Counted from the first letter of the stretch, positions 1 to 8,301 are shown. The stretch is 64,000 nucleotides of DNA from DATBHZ01 sp036557185 (GCA_036557185.1 DATBHZ010000049.1:19126-83125), one strand, 5' to 3'. Numbers and translations are program-made. Notes: a model not told the origin generated them from the sequence alone.

Positions 1-562
1 GCGCGGCATCGTCCTCGCTGCAGACGAGTGCTACGTCGAATTTTCGGTCGGGCCGCCCTCCACGGCACTCGCTGCAGGCTCGAGCGGCATCCTCGCCGTG
101 CACTCGCTGTCGAAGCGCTCGAACATGGCGGGCTTCCGCCTCGGTTTCGTTGCAGGTGATCCGCAGCTCATCCACTACATCGGTGAGACGCGCAGGCACG
201 CGGGCCTTATGGTCCCGGCTCCCCTCCAGGCGGCGGGCGCCGCGGCGCTCGCGGACGACGCGCATGTCGATGCGCAACGCGCGATCTACACGGATCGCAG
301 GGCGCTGGTGGTCGACGGATTGGGTCGTCATGGATTGGTGCATGACGGCGGTCCGGTTCCGTTCTACCTGTGGCTTCGATCGGAGACCGGCCACGACGAC
401 GGTTGGGAGATCGCCGCGCGGCTCGCCGAAGCCGGGACGCTCGTGGCACCGGGCAACCTCTACGGCCCGGCCGGCGCGGATCACGTCCGGCTCGCGCTCA
501 CCCAGCCGACCGCTCGGCTCGAGCTGGCGGTCGAGCGGCTGACCGCGTCCGCGACCGCGTAG
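1..562 (+). CDS. dapC: Succinyldiaminopimelate aminotransferase, C-terminal part (DapC-like)
   Basis: The reading frame is open at the left edge, so the N-terminus lies outside the window. The visible part is the C-terminal portion of a fold-type I PLP aminotransferase: DECYVEF supplies the aspartate that contacts the pyridine nitrogen, and SLSKRSNMAGFRLGF contains the PLP-binding lysine and a conserved arginine. The family transaminates several substrates. The specific DapC call (N-succinyl-2-amino-6-ketopimelate plus glutamate) is inferred from dapD starting 10 bases downstream and dapE following, which together give the succinylase branch of lysine and diaminopimelate synthesis. Confidence 0.85.
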   Translation, partial: RGIVLAADECYVEFSVGPPSTALAAGSSGILAVHSLSKRSNMAGFRLGFVAGDPQLIHYIGETRRHAGLMVPAPLQAAGAAALADDAHVDAQRAIYTDRRALVVDGLGRHGLVHDGGPVPFYLWLRSETGHDDGWEIAARLAEAGTLVAPGNLYGPAGADHVRLALTQPTARLELAVERLTASATA

Positions 563-572
563 CCTCGGTCCG

Positions 573-1409
573 ATGTCCGATCTGTCGGAGCTCGAAGCGC
601 AGATCACGCAGCTGTGGGAGGCGCGTGACGATCTCTCCGCGGTGATGCCGGAGCCGGACGCGTCCGCCGTGGTGCACCGGGCGATCGATCTGCTCGACAG
701 CGGCCAGGCGCGTGTCGCGGAGGTCTCCGACGGCGAGGTCCTCGTGCACCAGTGGCTCAAGCAGGCGATCCTCCTGCTCTTCCGGCTGTCGGACATGAGC
801 ACCACGGAGCTCGGACCCTTCGAGTACCGCGACAAGATCCCGCTGAAGCACGACTACGAGGCTGCCGGCGTCCGGGTGGTCCCCGGCGCCTCCGCACGGT
901 GGGGAGCGCACCTCGCTCCCGGTGTCGTCATGATGCCCAGCTACGTGAACATCGGCGCGTACGTCGGTGCGGACACGATGGTCGACACCTGGGCGACCGT
1001 CGGATCGTGCGCGCAGATCGGCGCGCGGGTGCATCTGTCCGGCGGTGTCGGCATCGGCGGCGTCCTCGAGCCGCCGCAGGCTGCCCCGGTGATGGTGGGT
1101 GACGAGGCCATGATCGGGTCGCGGTCCATGATCGTGAACGGCGCTCGCGTCGGCACCGGGGCGGTCATCGGCTCGGGATGCATCCTCACCGCCTCGGTTC
1201 CGGTGATCGATGCCGAGACCGGTGAGGAGCTGAGCCGAGGCGTCGTGCCCGACTGGTGTGTTGCCGTCGGGGCGACGCGACCGCGCACCTTTCCGGGCGG
1301 TGAGTTCGGGATGCCGTGCGTGCTCGTCATCCAGCGACTCACCGAGGGTGAGCGTCACGACGGCGCCAAGCTGAACGAGATCCTGCGCGAGCGCGGGGTC
1401 GCCACGTAG
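573..1409 (+). CDS. dapD: 2,3,4,5-tetrahydropyridine-2,6-dicarboxylate N-succinyltransferase
   Basis: Transfers succinyl from succinyl-CoA to tetrahydrodipicolinate, the first committed step of the succinylase pathway to meso-diaminopimelate, in the cytosol. The 278-residue protein has an N-terminal helical domain and, from about residue 105, left-handed beta-helix hexapeptide repeats with the blocks MPSYVNIGAYV, MVDTWATVGSCAQIG and HLSGGVGIGGVLEPPQA. Length and motifs match the E. coli-type DapD rather than the longer (about 317 residues) mycobacterial form. It starts 10 bases after dapC, and its stop overlaps the dapE GTG by one base, so the three genes look like one operon. Confidence 0.95.
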   Translation: MSDLSELEAQITQLWEARDDLSAVMPEPDASAVVHRAIDLLDSGQARVAEVSDGEVLVHQWLKQAILLLFRLSDMSTTELGPFEYRDKIPLKHDYEAAGVRVVPGASARWGAHLAPGVVMMPSYVNIGAYVGADTMVDTWATVGSCAQIGARVHLSGGVGIGGVLEPPQAAPVMVGDEAMIGSRSMIVNGARVGTGAVIGSGCILTASVPVIDAETGEELSRGVVPDWCVAVGATRPRTFPGGEFGMPCVLVIQRLTEGERHDGAKLNEILRERGVAT

Positions 1410-2485
1410 TGGACGCCGGCACCCTTCTCGGGATCACCGAGGAGCTGTGCGCGGTTCCGTCGGTCAGCGGCAACGAGGCGTTGCTCGCAGACCTCGTCGA
1501 GCAGCGCCTGAGGGCCGAGGCACCGGAGCTCCGCGTCGACCGGCTCGGCAACAACGTGGTTGCCCGCACCGAGCACGGGCACGACAAGCGTGTGGTGCTG
1601 GGCGGGCACCTCGACACGGTGCCGTCGAACGGCAATGCCGCGCCCGAGCGCGAGGGCGACACGCTGCACGGGCTCGGCACCGCCGACATGAAGGGCGGGC
1701 TGGCGATCCTCCTCGCGCTCGCGGCTGCCGCGGGCCACGCCACGGACCACGGATCGGTGCGCTTCGACACGACCTATGTGTTCTATGAGGCGGAGGAGAT
1801 CGCGGACGAGTTCAACGGTCTCCGCAAGCTCTTCGCCGAGCGGCCCGCGTGGTTGGCGGGCGATCTCGCGTTGCTGCTCGAGCCGACCGCCGGTTGGCTC
1901 GAAGCGGGTTGCCAGGGGACGGTGCACGTGCGCGCAACGTTCCGCGGTGAGCGGGCCCACTCGGCGCGCCCGTGGAAAGGTCGCAATGCGATCCACCGTG
2001 CCGCGCCCGTCCTCGAGCACCTTGCGAGGCAGGAGACCGCGGTGATGGAGGTGGAGGGAGTGCCCTACCGCGAGTCGGTGCAGGTCGTGCGCATCGAGGG
2101 CGGGGTCGCGAACAACGTCGTCCCCGATGTCTGCTCGATCGTGGTGAACCGTCGCTTCGCGCCGATCTACTCGACGGAAGAGGCGATCGCGCAGGTCGAG
2201 GCGCTGCTCGAGGGCGCGGACGAGCTCGAGATCCTGAACGCGTCGAACGCCGCGCCTCCCAACCTGCGTGATCCGCTCATCGCCGAGCTCGTCGGGACGT
2301 TCGATCTCGGCGTGCGCGCCAAGCTCGGCTGGACCGACGTCGCGCGTTTCGCCGCCGCCGGCATGCCCGCCGCGAACTTCGGCCCCGGCGATCCTGAGCT
2401 GGCGCACACCGCGGACGAAGAGGTGACCGGTGAGGCGCTCGACGGCTGTTATGCGGTGCTCGGGAGGTTCCTCGGCCTCGCTTGA
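1409..2485 (+). CDS. dapE: Succinyl-diaminopimelate desuccinylase (M20 metallopeptidase family)
   Basis: Hydrolyses N-succinyl-LL-diaminopimelate to LL-diaminopimelate and succinate using two zinc ions. Metal and catalytic motifs are visible in order: GGHLDTVPSNG (metal His and catalytic Asp), GLGTADMKGG (bridging Asp), YEAEEIADEFNG (general-base and metal Glu), and AHTADEEV near the C-terminus with the last metal His. The GTG start overlaps the dapD stop (TAGTG), implying translational coupling. At 358 residues it is typical for actinobacterial DapE. It converges with lexA, whose stop lies about 28 bases away. Confidence 0.95.
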   Translation: MDAGTLLGITEELCAVPSVSGNEALLADLVEQRLRAEAPELRVDRLGNNVVARTEHGHDKRVVLGGHLDTVPSNGNAAPEREGDTLHGLGTADMKGGLAILLALAAAAGHATDHGSVRFDTTYVFYEAEEIADEFNGLRKLFAERPAWLAGDLALLLEPTAGWLEAGCQGTVHVRATFRGERAHSARPWKGRNAIHRAAPVLEHLARQETAVMEVEGVPYRESVQVVRIEGGVANNVVPDVCSIVVNRRFAPIYSTEEAIAQVEALLEGADELEILNASNAAPPNLRDPLIAELVGTFDLGVRAKLGWTDVARFAAAGMPAANFGPGDPELAHTADEEVTGEALDGCYAVLGRFLGLA

Positions 2486-2513
2486 GGGCGCGTGAGCGAC
2501 TCGCGATCGACCC

Positions 2514-3149
2514 TCAGAGGCGGCGCAGCACGGTGACGACCTTGCCGTAGATCGCGACCTCGGACGGGTCGAACACCATGTCCTCGAGCGTGTCGTTCTG
2601 GGGTCGCAGGACGATCTTGCTCCGCTTGCGCTGGAACGTCTTGACCGTCGCCTCCTCACCGGGGATGCCCGCCACGACGACGTCGCCGTTCTCGGCGGTC
2701 TCCTGTTGGCGGACGACGACGTAGTCGCGGTCGAAGATGCCGGCGTCGATCATGGAATCACCCCGGACGCGGAGCATGAACAGCTGACCGTCGCCCGTGA
2801 AGTCCTCGGGGATCGGGAAGGTCTCCTCGATGTTCTCGGCTGCGAGCACCCCGGTGCCCGCAGCGACGTCGCCGACGAGGGGTACGTGACGCACGGGGCG
2901 GCGGTCGACGACCGCGCCGGAGCCCGGCTCGAAGCGCACCTCGAGAGCGCGTGGCTTGGTGGGATCGCGGTGCAGGTAGCCCTTGTCCTGCAGGGCGGCG
3001 AGGTGCGCGTGCACGGTCGAGCTCGAGGAGAGGCCGATCGCCTCGCCGATCTCCCGCACGCTCGGCGGGTACCCACGGCGGCGGATCTCGCTGTCGATGA
3101 AGTCCAGCACCTGCTGCTGGCGAGCGGTGAGGGGAGCCGGTTCGGTCAT
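2514..3149 (-). CDS. lexA: LexA SOS repressor
   Basis: Represses DNA-damage response genes and self-cleaves when stimulated by RecA filaments. Residues 1-70 form the winged helix (LTARQQQVLDFI, PPSVREIGEAIGLSSSSTVHAHL). The S24 peptidase domain follows, with cleavage site Ala97-Gly98 in GDVAAGTG, nucleophile Ser132 in GDSMID and general base Lys170 in ATVKTF. The start is set at the ATG giving MTEPAP. An upstream in-frame start would run into the operator region. Two LexA-box-like palindromes lie in the divergent promoter region shared with the LysM protein gene, implying autoregulation. 211 residues. Confidence 0.97.
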   Translation of the reverse strand: MTEPAPLTARQQQVLDFIDSEIRRRGYPPSVREIGEAIGLSSSSTVHAHLAALQDKGYLHRDPTKPRALEVRFEPGSGAVVDRRPVRHVPLVGDVAAGTGVLAAENIEETFPIPEDFTGDGQLFMLRVRGDSMIDAGIFDRDYVVVRQQETAENGDVVVAGIPGEEATVKTFQRKRSKIVLRPQNDTLEDMVFDPSEVAIYGKVVTVLRRL

Positions 3150-3182
3150 GCCGGCGACCGTAACACGACCAGGTGTTCGGAG

Positions 3183-3196
3183 CAAACATCTGTTCG
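3183..3196. promoter_or_regulatory. Second LexA (SOS) box, one mismatch
   Basis: CAAACATCTGTTCG matches the actinobacterial SOS box CGAAC-N4-GTTCG except for one base in the left arm. It lies 34 bases upstream of the lexA start codon and 29 bases from the better box. Confidence 0.6.
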
Positions 3197-3211
3197 AATT
3201 TTGCTTGACTC

Positions 3212-3225
3212 CGAACATGCGTTCG
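3212..3225. promoter_or_regulatory. LexA (SOS) box
   Basis: CGAACATGCGTTCG is a perfect 5-bp inverted repeat around four bases and matches the CGAAC-N4-GTTCG operator known from mycobacteria and other actinobacteria. It lies between lexA (minus) and the LysM protein gene (plus), so it probably controls both. Confidence 0.85.
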
Positions 3226-3361
3226 TGGTGTCATGGATGCCCGGCAAGGGGGTCGCCCGGGCCGTAGCTGTCACACCCCTGTGGTTCGCTGCGCAGAGGC
3301 ACGACCGGCAAGAGAACGACCGGCAAGAGACCGAGCAAGAGAGATCGAGCAGGAGATCGAC

Positions 3362-3727
3362 ATGGCCGCGGTCCTGACCACGACGACACCTCGACCCACG
3401 GGCGCCGGATTCACGGCCCGGCCCTGTCGGCACGTCCACGGTGTGTCGCCCGCCACCTTCCGGCGTCGCCGCCTGGCGGCGCTGCTGATCGGCGGCGTCG
3501 TGGTCCTGGCAGCGGGACGGGCGGGTGCGGCGCTCGGAAGCTCACCCCTCGCGGCTTCCGAGCGCCGCCCGTCGGTCGTGCACTACGTGGTCCGCCCAGG
3601 CGACTCGCTCTGGACCGTCGCGCATCATGTGGCGCCGAGCACCGACCCACGCGAGGTCATCGACGAGCTCGGCCATGTCTACGGCGACCAGCTGATTCCC
3701 GGCGAGGAGATCACGTGGCAACCGTGA
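3362..3727 (+). CDS. LysM-domain membrane protein divergent from lexA (ChiZ/YneA-like SOS cell-division factor)
   Basis: A 121-residue protein with a basic N-terminus, one membrane segment around residues 37-58 (RLAALLIGGVVVLAAG) and a C-terminal LysM domain (VVHYVVRPGDSLWTVA to LIPGEEITWQP) that would bind peptidoglycan outside the membrane. The ATG at 3362 follows an AGGAG ribosome site, and upstream in-frame codons have none. A small LysM or membrane protein next to lexA is a recurring arrangement: Rv2719c/ChiZ in Mycobacterium, YneA in Bacillus, and DivS in Corynebacterium, where it delays septation during SOS. The SOS boxes in the shared promoter support the same role here, by inference from context rather than catalytic motifs. 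Confidence 0.8.
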   Translation: MAAVLTTTTPRPTGAGFTARPCRHVHGVSPATFRRRRLAALLIGGVVVLAAGRAGAALGSSPLAASERRPSVVHYVVRPGDSLWTVAHHVAPSTDPREVIDELGHVYGDQLIPGEEITWQP

Positions 3728-3790
3728 TCACGCCCTCTCCGGTGCGGCGCGCCCGGCGCGCGGTCCGGGTGCAGTCGGTAGCTTGGAGCC

Positions 3791-4273
3791 GTGCGCTGCC
3801 CGTTCTGCAAGGAGCTCGACGACAAGGTGGTCGACTCGCGGACAGCCGAGAACGGCGCGGCGATCCGCCGCCGCCGTGAGTGCCTCGGATGCGGTCGGCG
3901 CTTCACGACGTACGAGCGGCTCGACACCGCGCCGGTCCTGGTGGTCAAGCGCTCAGGTGTGAAGGAGCCGTTCGACCGGGCCAAGCTCGCCGAGGGCATC
4001 GCGGCCGCGGCCGCGGGCCGGCCGATCGAGCAGGGCGTCATCGACGACATGGCGGGGGCGATCGAGGAGCAAGCTCGTGAGGTGGGGCCGGAGGTTCCGA
4101 GCGAGGTCCTCGGCCTCAAGGTGCTCGATGCGCTGCGGACGCTCGACCAGGTGGCGTACCTGCGGTTCGCCTCCGTCTACAAGGGCTTCGAGGATGTCGC
4201 CGACTTCGAGCGGGAGGTGGTCCTGCTCCAGAAGACCACTGCCCCCAAACGGCGTCCCGCCACGCGTTCCTAG
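3791..4273 (+). CDS. nrdR: Transcriptional repressor NrdR
   Basis: A zinc- and nucleotide-binding repressor that senses dATP/ATP and shuts down ribonucleotide reductase genes. The N-terminal zinc ribbon has the pairs CPFC and CLGCGRRF with the conserved RRRRECLGCGRRFTTYER block. The ATP-cone domain follows from about residue 46 (VVKRSGVKEPFDRAKL). The GTG start is adopted because it places CPFC at residues 3-6, as in the family. 160 residues. It sits just upstream of nrdJ, whose promoter carries two NrdR-box-like sequences. Confidence 0.96.
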   Translation: MRCPFCKELDDKVVDSRTAENGAAIRRRRECLGCGRRFTTYERLDTAPVLVVKRSGVKEPFDRAKLAEGIAAAAAGRPIEQGVIDDMAGAIEEQAREVGPEVPSEVLGLKVLDALRTLDQVAYLRFASVYKGFEDVADFEREVVLLQKTTAPKRRPATRS

Positions 4274-4320
4274 CCGTTCCCGCAGGTCCGGGGCTTTCGT
4301 GGGAGTTTCCGACGAAACGG

Positions 4321-4350
4321 TTGACATGCGTGGAACTTCAGTGTTGTAAT
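4321..4350 (+). promoter_or_regulatory. Sigma-70-type promoter of nrdJ
   Basis: TTGACA at 4321-4326 is a perfect -35 hexamer. TGTAAT at 4345-4350 matches TATAAT at five of six positions, with an 18-base spacer. It lies about 150 bases upstream of the nrdJ start, just ahead of the putative NrdR boxes. Confidence 0.75.
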
Positions 4351-4351
4351 T

Positions 4352-4367
4352 CACCCCCATCTCGCGG
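4352..4367. promoter_or_regulatory. Degenerate upstream NrdR box
   Basis: CACCCCCATCTCGCGG is identical to the core of the downstream box at 11 of 16 positions and begins exactly 31 bases before it, three helical turns. NrdR operators typically come as such phased pairs. It would overlap the predicted transcription start. On its own it would not be recognisable. Confidence 0.45.
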
Positions 4368-4381
4368 TGGGTGTGTCGGCA

Positions 4382-4399
4382 ACCACAACATCTTGTGGT
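4382..4399. promoter_or_regulatory. NrdR box upstream of nrdJ
   Basis: ACCACAACATCTTGTGGT is a perfect 7-bp inverted repeat around four bases. Its 16-base core fits the published NrdR consensus acaCwAtATaTwGtgt at 12 positions. Its place just downstream of the promoter and next to nrdR suggests repression of nrdJ. Confidence 0.8.
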
Positions 4400-4497
4400 A
4401 GACGGACATCAGAGATCGGGAAGGCTCCAAAGAGGATCAAGCAGCAGGACACCGGTCGAGATCGCCGGGCCCGGGCCCGGGGACGGGAGTGCATTCG

Positions 4498-7290
4498 ATG
4501 GCGTTGGCGCCGGAGCAGGTCGGGATCGGGATCCGTCGGTTCTTCACGGCGGAGGGTGATCATCCGTACGAGTCGGTCGAGTGGGAGCGCCGCGACGCGC
4601 GCATCCCGAACTACAAGGGCGGCCCGGACGCGTTCTTCCAGCCCGATGTCGAGTTCCCGGTCACGTGGTCGCTCAACGCGACGAACATCGTCGCCCAGAA
4701 GTACTTCCGCGGCACGCTCGGCACCAGCGAGCGCGAGTGGTCGCTGCGTCAGGTCATCGATCGCGTCGCCGACACCATCACCGACTGGGGTGTGCGCGAC
4801 GGGTACTTCATCGACGAGGCGGAGGCGGACGCGTTCCGCTCCGAGCTCAAGTTCATCCTCGTGCACCAGCGCGCCGCGTTCAATTCTCCGGTGTGGTTCA
4901 ACATCGGCGTCGCGAACGTCCCGCAGCAGGCTTCGGCGTGCTTCATCCTCTCCGTCGAGGACACGATGGACGGGATCCTCAACTGGTACCGCGAGGAGGG
5001 GATCATCTTCAAGGGCGGCTCGGGGTCCGGCATCAACCTGAGCAACATCCGCTCCAGCCAGGAGGGGCTGAAGGGCGGCGGCACGGCGAGCGGTCCGGTG
5101 AGCTTCATGCGCGGGGCCGATGCGTCGGCAGGCACGATCAAGTCGGGCGGCAAGACGCGGCGCGCCGCCAAGATGGTCATCCTCAACGTCGACCATCCCG
5201 ACGTCGAAGAGTTCATCTGGTGCAAGAGCCACGAGGAGGAGAAGGCCCGTGCGCTCGCCGAGGCGGGTTTCGACATGGACCTCGACGGCCGTGACAGCCA
5301 CTCGATCCAGTACCAGAACGCGAACAACTCGGTGCGGGTCACCGACGCGTTCATGCGTGCCGTCGTCGACGACAAGGACTGGGAGCTGAAGTCAGTCACG
5401 ACCGGTGACACGATCAAGACGTTGCGGGCGCGCGATCTCATGCGCCAGATCTCGGAAGCCGCCTGGGGCTGCGCCGACCCGGGCATGCAGTTCGACACCA
5501 CGATCAACCGCTGGCACACCGCCGCGACCACGGGCCGGATCAACGCATCCAACCCGTGCTCCGAGTACATGCACCTCGACAACTCCGCGTGCAACCTGGC
5601 GAGCATCAACCTTCTGAAGTACCTCGACGAGGGCGGCAACTTCGACATCGAGGGCTACCAGCACACGATCGAGGTGATGTTCACCGCGCAGGAGATCCTC
5701 GTCGGCAACGCCGACTACCCGACGCCCGCGATCGCCGAGACCAGCCGTCAGTTCCGCCAGCTCGGGCTGGGATACGCGAACCTCGGCGCGCTCCTGATGG
5801 CCGAGGGCCTGCCCTACGACTCGCCGGGCGGCCGCGCCTGGGCAGCGTCGCTCACCGCGCTCATGACCGGGCACGCCTACGCGACGAGCGCACGCACCGC
5901 CGGGCGGATGGGCCCGTTCGCCGGCTACGCCGAGAACCGGGATTCGATGCTCGACGTGCTCCGCATGCACCGGGCCGAGGCCGCCAAGATCGACGAGGAG
6001 CTGGTGCCGCCCGAGCTGCTCTCGGCGGCGCAGCGGGCATGGGACGACGCCGTCGAGCTCGGTGAGGTCCACGGCATCCGCAACTCGCAGGCCACGGTGC
6101 TCGCGCCCACCGGCACCATCGGCCTGATGATGGACTGCGACACCACTGGCATCGAGCCGGACCTCGCCCTCACGAAGGCGAAGAAGCTGGTCGGTGGGGG
6201 CACGATGTTCATCGTCAACCAGACGATCCCGCGTGCCCTGCGCAAGCTCGGCTACACCGACGGCCAGATCGACGCGATCGTCGGCTACATCGACGAGCAC
6301 AAGACGATCGTCGGCGCGCCCGAGTTCCGCCTCGAAGACCTGCCGGTGTTCGCGTGCTCGATGGGTGACAACACGATCGAGTACATGGGCCACGTCACGA
6401 TGATGGGAGCGGTCCAGCCCTTCATCTCCGGTGCGATCAGCAAGACCGTCAACATGCCCGAGGACGTCTCGGTCGAGGACGTCGAGCAGCTGCACCTCGA
6501 GGCGTGGAGGCTCGGTCTCAAGGCCGTCGCCATCTATCGCGACAACTGCAAGGTCGGCCAGCCGCTCAGCACGCAGCGGAAGAGCGACGAGGACGTCCCC
6601 GTCGACGGCGAGCCGCGGGTCGAGCGGATCGTCGAGCACGTCATCGTGCAGGAGCCGGTCCGGCAGAAGCTGCCGAGGGTCAGGACCTCGAAGACGTTCT
6701 CGTTCCGAGTCGCCGATTGTCACGGCTACGTGACCGTGGGCGAGTTCGAGGACGGACGTCCAGGTGAGCTGTTCCTCAAGGTGGCGAAGCAGGGCTCGAC
6801 GCTGTCCGGGATCATGGACGCGATGGCGATCGCCGTGAGCATGGGCCTGCAGTACGGCGTGCCGCTCGAGGCGTTCGTCGAGAAGTTCACGAACACTCGC
6901 TTCGAGCCGGCCGGGATGACCGACGATCCCGACATCCGGTTCGCGACGAGCCTCGCCGACTACATCTTCCGCCGGCTCGCCGTGGAATACCTCGACGAGG
7001 CGAAGCGTCACGACATGGGCATCCTCACGGTGGGAGAGCGCCTGCAGCCCACGTTGCCCGGCGTCGAGGAGGCGGCGAACGCGGCCGCCACCGCACCGCT
7101 CCCGCCCGACGACCAGGCCCCTTCGGCGACGCTCGACATCCCGGCCCGGACCGAGCCCATCGTCGGCGACGAGCCGGCGCGGGTGCACGAGCGTGAGCAC
7201 GTCCTCTGCTATGTCTGCGGCGACATCATGCAGCGCGCCGGTTCGTGCCACGCATGCCCGAGCTGCGGCGCCACCAGCGGCTGCTCGTAG
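4498..7290 (+). CDS. nrdJ: Vitamin B12-dependent (class II) ribonucleoside-diphosphate reductase
   Basis: Reduces ribonucleotides to deoxyribonucleotides with an adenosylcobalamin-generated thiyl radical, independently of oxygen. Landmarks are FNSPVWFNIG, SACFILSVEDTMDG, the GGSGSGINLSNIR loop, the active-site NPCSEYMHLDNSACNLASINL, the ATVLAPTGTIGLMMDCDTTG phosphate-binding segment, and a C-terminal cysteine cluster (CYVCG...CHACPSCG) used for zinc binding or re-reduction. The ATG at 4498 is preferred over a GTG nine bases earlier because of GGGAG spacing. 930 residues. No cobalamin riboswitch was recognised in the leader; control is predicted through NrdR. Confidence 0.97.
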   Translation: MALAPEQVGIGIRRFFTAEGDHPYESVEWERRDARIPNYKGGPDAFFQPDVEFPVTWSLNATNIVAQKYFRGTLGTSEREWSLRQVIDRVADTITDWGVRDGYFIDEAEADAFRSELKFILVHQRAAFNSPVWFNIGVANVPQQASACFILSVEDTMDGILNWYREEGIIFKGGSGSGINLSNIRSSQEGLKGGGTASGPVSFMRGADASAGTIKSGGKTRRAAKMVILNVDHPDVEEFIWCKSHEEEKARALAEAGFDMDLDGRDSHSIQYQNANNSVRVTDAFMRAVVDDKDWELKSVTTGDTIKTLRARDLMRQISEAAWGCADPGMQFDTTINRWHTAATTGRINASNPCSEYMHLDNSACNLASINLLKYLDEGGNFDIEGYQHTIEVMFTAQEILVGNADYPTPAIAETSRQFRQLGLGYANLGALLMAEGLPYDSPGGRAWAASLTALMTGHAYATSARTAGRMGPFAGYAENRDSMLDVLRMHRAEAAKIDEELVPPELLSAAQRAWDDAVELGEVHGIRNSQATVLAPTGTIGLMMDCDTTGIEPDLALTKAKKLVGGGTMFIVNQTIPRALRKLGYTDGQIDAIVGYIDEHKTIVGAPEFRLEDLPVFACSMGDNTIEYMGHVTMMGAVQPFISGAISKTVNMPEDVSVEDVEQLHLEAWRLGLKAVAIYRDNCKVGQPLSTQRKSDEDVPVDGEPRVERIVEHVIVQEPVRQKLPRVRTSKTFSFRVADCHGYVTVGEFEDGRPGELFLKVAKQGSTLSGIMDAMAIAVSMGLQYGVPLEAFVEKFTNTRFEPAGMTDDPDIRFATSLADYIFRRLAVEYLDEAKRHDMGILTVGERLQPTLPGVEEAANAAATAPLPPDDQAPSATLDIPARTEPIVGDEPARVHEREHVLCYVCGDIMQRAGSCHACPSCGATSGCS

Positions 7291-7311
7291 ACGCGGGCTC
7301 GCTCTCGGAGC

Positions 7312-8217
7312 TCAGCCGCCGGACGGCGTCTCGACGCGGCGGGCGCGATCGGCGTCGGGCGCGCCCATGAGATCCGGGTGCAGGATCTGCGCGACGAGCT
7401 CCGCCCCGTCGACGACGCGGGGGCCCGGCCGGACGAAGTAGGAGTCGGCGTCGACCGCCCACACCTCGGCGTCGGGCGGCTGGCGGCGCCCGGCCACCAG
7501 GTCACGGGCGAGGTCGAAGGAGGCGTCGAGGTGGAAGCCACACGGCGCGACCAGCACGACGTCGGCCTTGGCTGATCCGACCGTGGCCCAGTCGATGCGA
7601 CGCGAGTCCGCGCCAGGATCGGCTTCGATCGGGTCACCGCCGCCGGCGTCGAGCAGGTCGGGCACCCAATGACCGGCGGAGAATGGCGGGTCGGTCCATT
7701 CGAGGAGCAGGACGGACCGCGGCGTGTGTCCTTCGAGCGCGGTCTCGAGGGCGGCGAGCCGCTCATCGAGTAACGCCACGGTCGCCCGGGCTTCGTCGGA
7801 CGCGCCGAGCACCGCGCCGACATCGAGGATGGAGCGCAGGACCTCACGCAAGTTCCGCGGGTCGAGGGTGACGACCTCCGCCGAGCAGCCGAGGTACTCC
7901 AACGCATCGTCGACGCGGTCGACGTCGACGGCGCACACAGCACAGAGATCCTGCGTGAGGACGACGTCCGCATCGAGCTCTGCGAGCGCATCCGCGTCCA
8001 GCCGGTAGAGGTCCTCGCCCGCCGCGATGCGGGCGGTGACCTCGGTGTCGATCTGGGCGGGCGTCAGACCCTCGGGAAGCGCGGAGGTCGAGACGACGCG
8101 CCGGCTGCGCGCATCGGGCGGGTAGTCACACTCGAAGGTCACACCGACCAGGTCGTCGCCGCGACCGAGGGCGAACACGATCTCCGTTGCCGAGGGCAGC
8201 AACGAGACGACGCGCAC
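7312..8217 (-). CDS. Cobalamin-binding periplasmic-type protein (BtuF-like)
   Basis: Resembles the TroA/BtuF helical-backbone binding fold: it opens VRVVSLLPSATEIVFALG and contains VGVTFECDYPP and VLTQDLCAVCAV, typical of actinobacterial proteins annotated as cobalamin-binding. No signal peptide or lipobox is visible, so it may act in the cytoplasm or be exported in an unclear way. A GTG at 8268, with a better ribosome site, would add 17 residues. The gene ends 22 bases from nrdJ, facing it; proximity to a B12-dependent enzyme fits a cobalamin role. No transporter subunits for it are in this window. Confidence 0.7.
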   Translation of the reverse strand: MRVVSLLPSATEIVFALGRGDDLVGVTFECDYPPDARSRRVVSTSALPEGLTPAQIDTEVTARIAAGEDLYRLDADALAELDADVVLTQDLCAVCAVDVDRVDDALEYLGCSAEVVTLDPRNLREVLRSILDVGAVLGASDEARATVALLDERLAALETALEGHTPRSVLLLEWTDPPFSAGHWVPDLLDAGGGDPIEADPGADSRRIDWATVGSAKADVVLVAPCGFHLDASFDLARDLVAGRRQPPDAEVWAVDADSYFVRPGPRVVDGAELVAQILHPDLMGAPDADRARRVETPSGG

Positions 8218-8284
8218 GCCCGAATCGTACGGGGGTGGTGGGCCGTGGCCGGCCGGATCGGTTTGCACGTCGCCCTTTCCCTAG

Positions 8285-8301
8285 ATGAGAATGGGTCTCA
8301 T
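8285..8301. promoter_or_regulatory. Zur-like palindrome at the metal transporter start
   Basis: ATGAGAATGGGTCTCAT is a perfect 6-bp inverted repeat around five bases. Its 15-base core agrees with the actinobacterial Zur operator TGAAAATGATTTTCA at 11 positions. It covers the first codons of the zinc transporter lipoprotein, which would suit a leaderless transcript or a downstream start. Confidence 0.45.

Noticed and set aside
2483..2516. Terminator between dapE and lexA
   Set aside because: TGAGGG/CCCTCA can pair across 22 bases, but the stem is short, the loop large, and it contains both stop codons; too weak to call.
4400..4488. Possible cobalamin riboswitch before nrdJ
   Set aside because: The leader between the NrdR box and the start is under 100 bases and lacks the B12-box; control by NrdR explains the region better.
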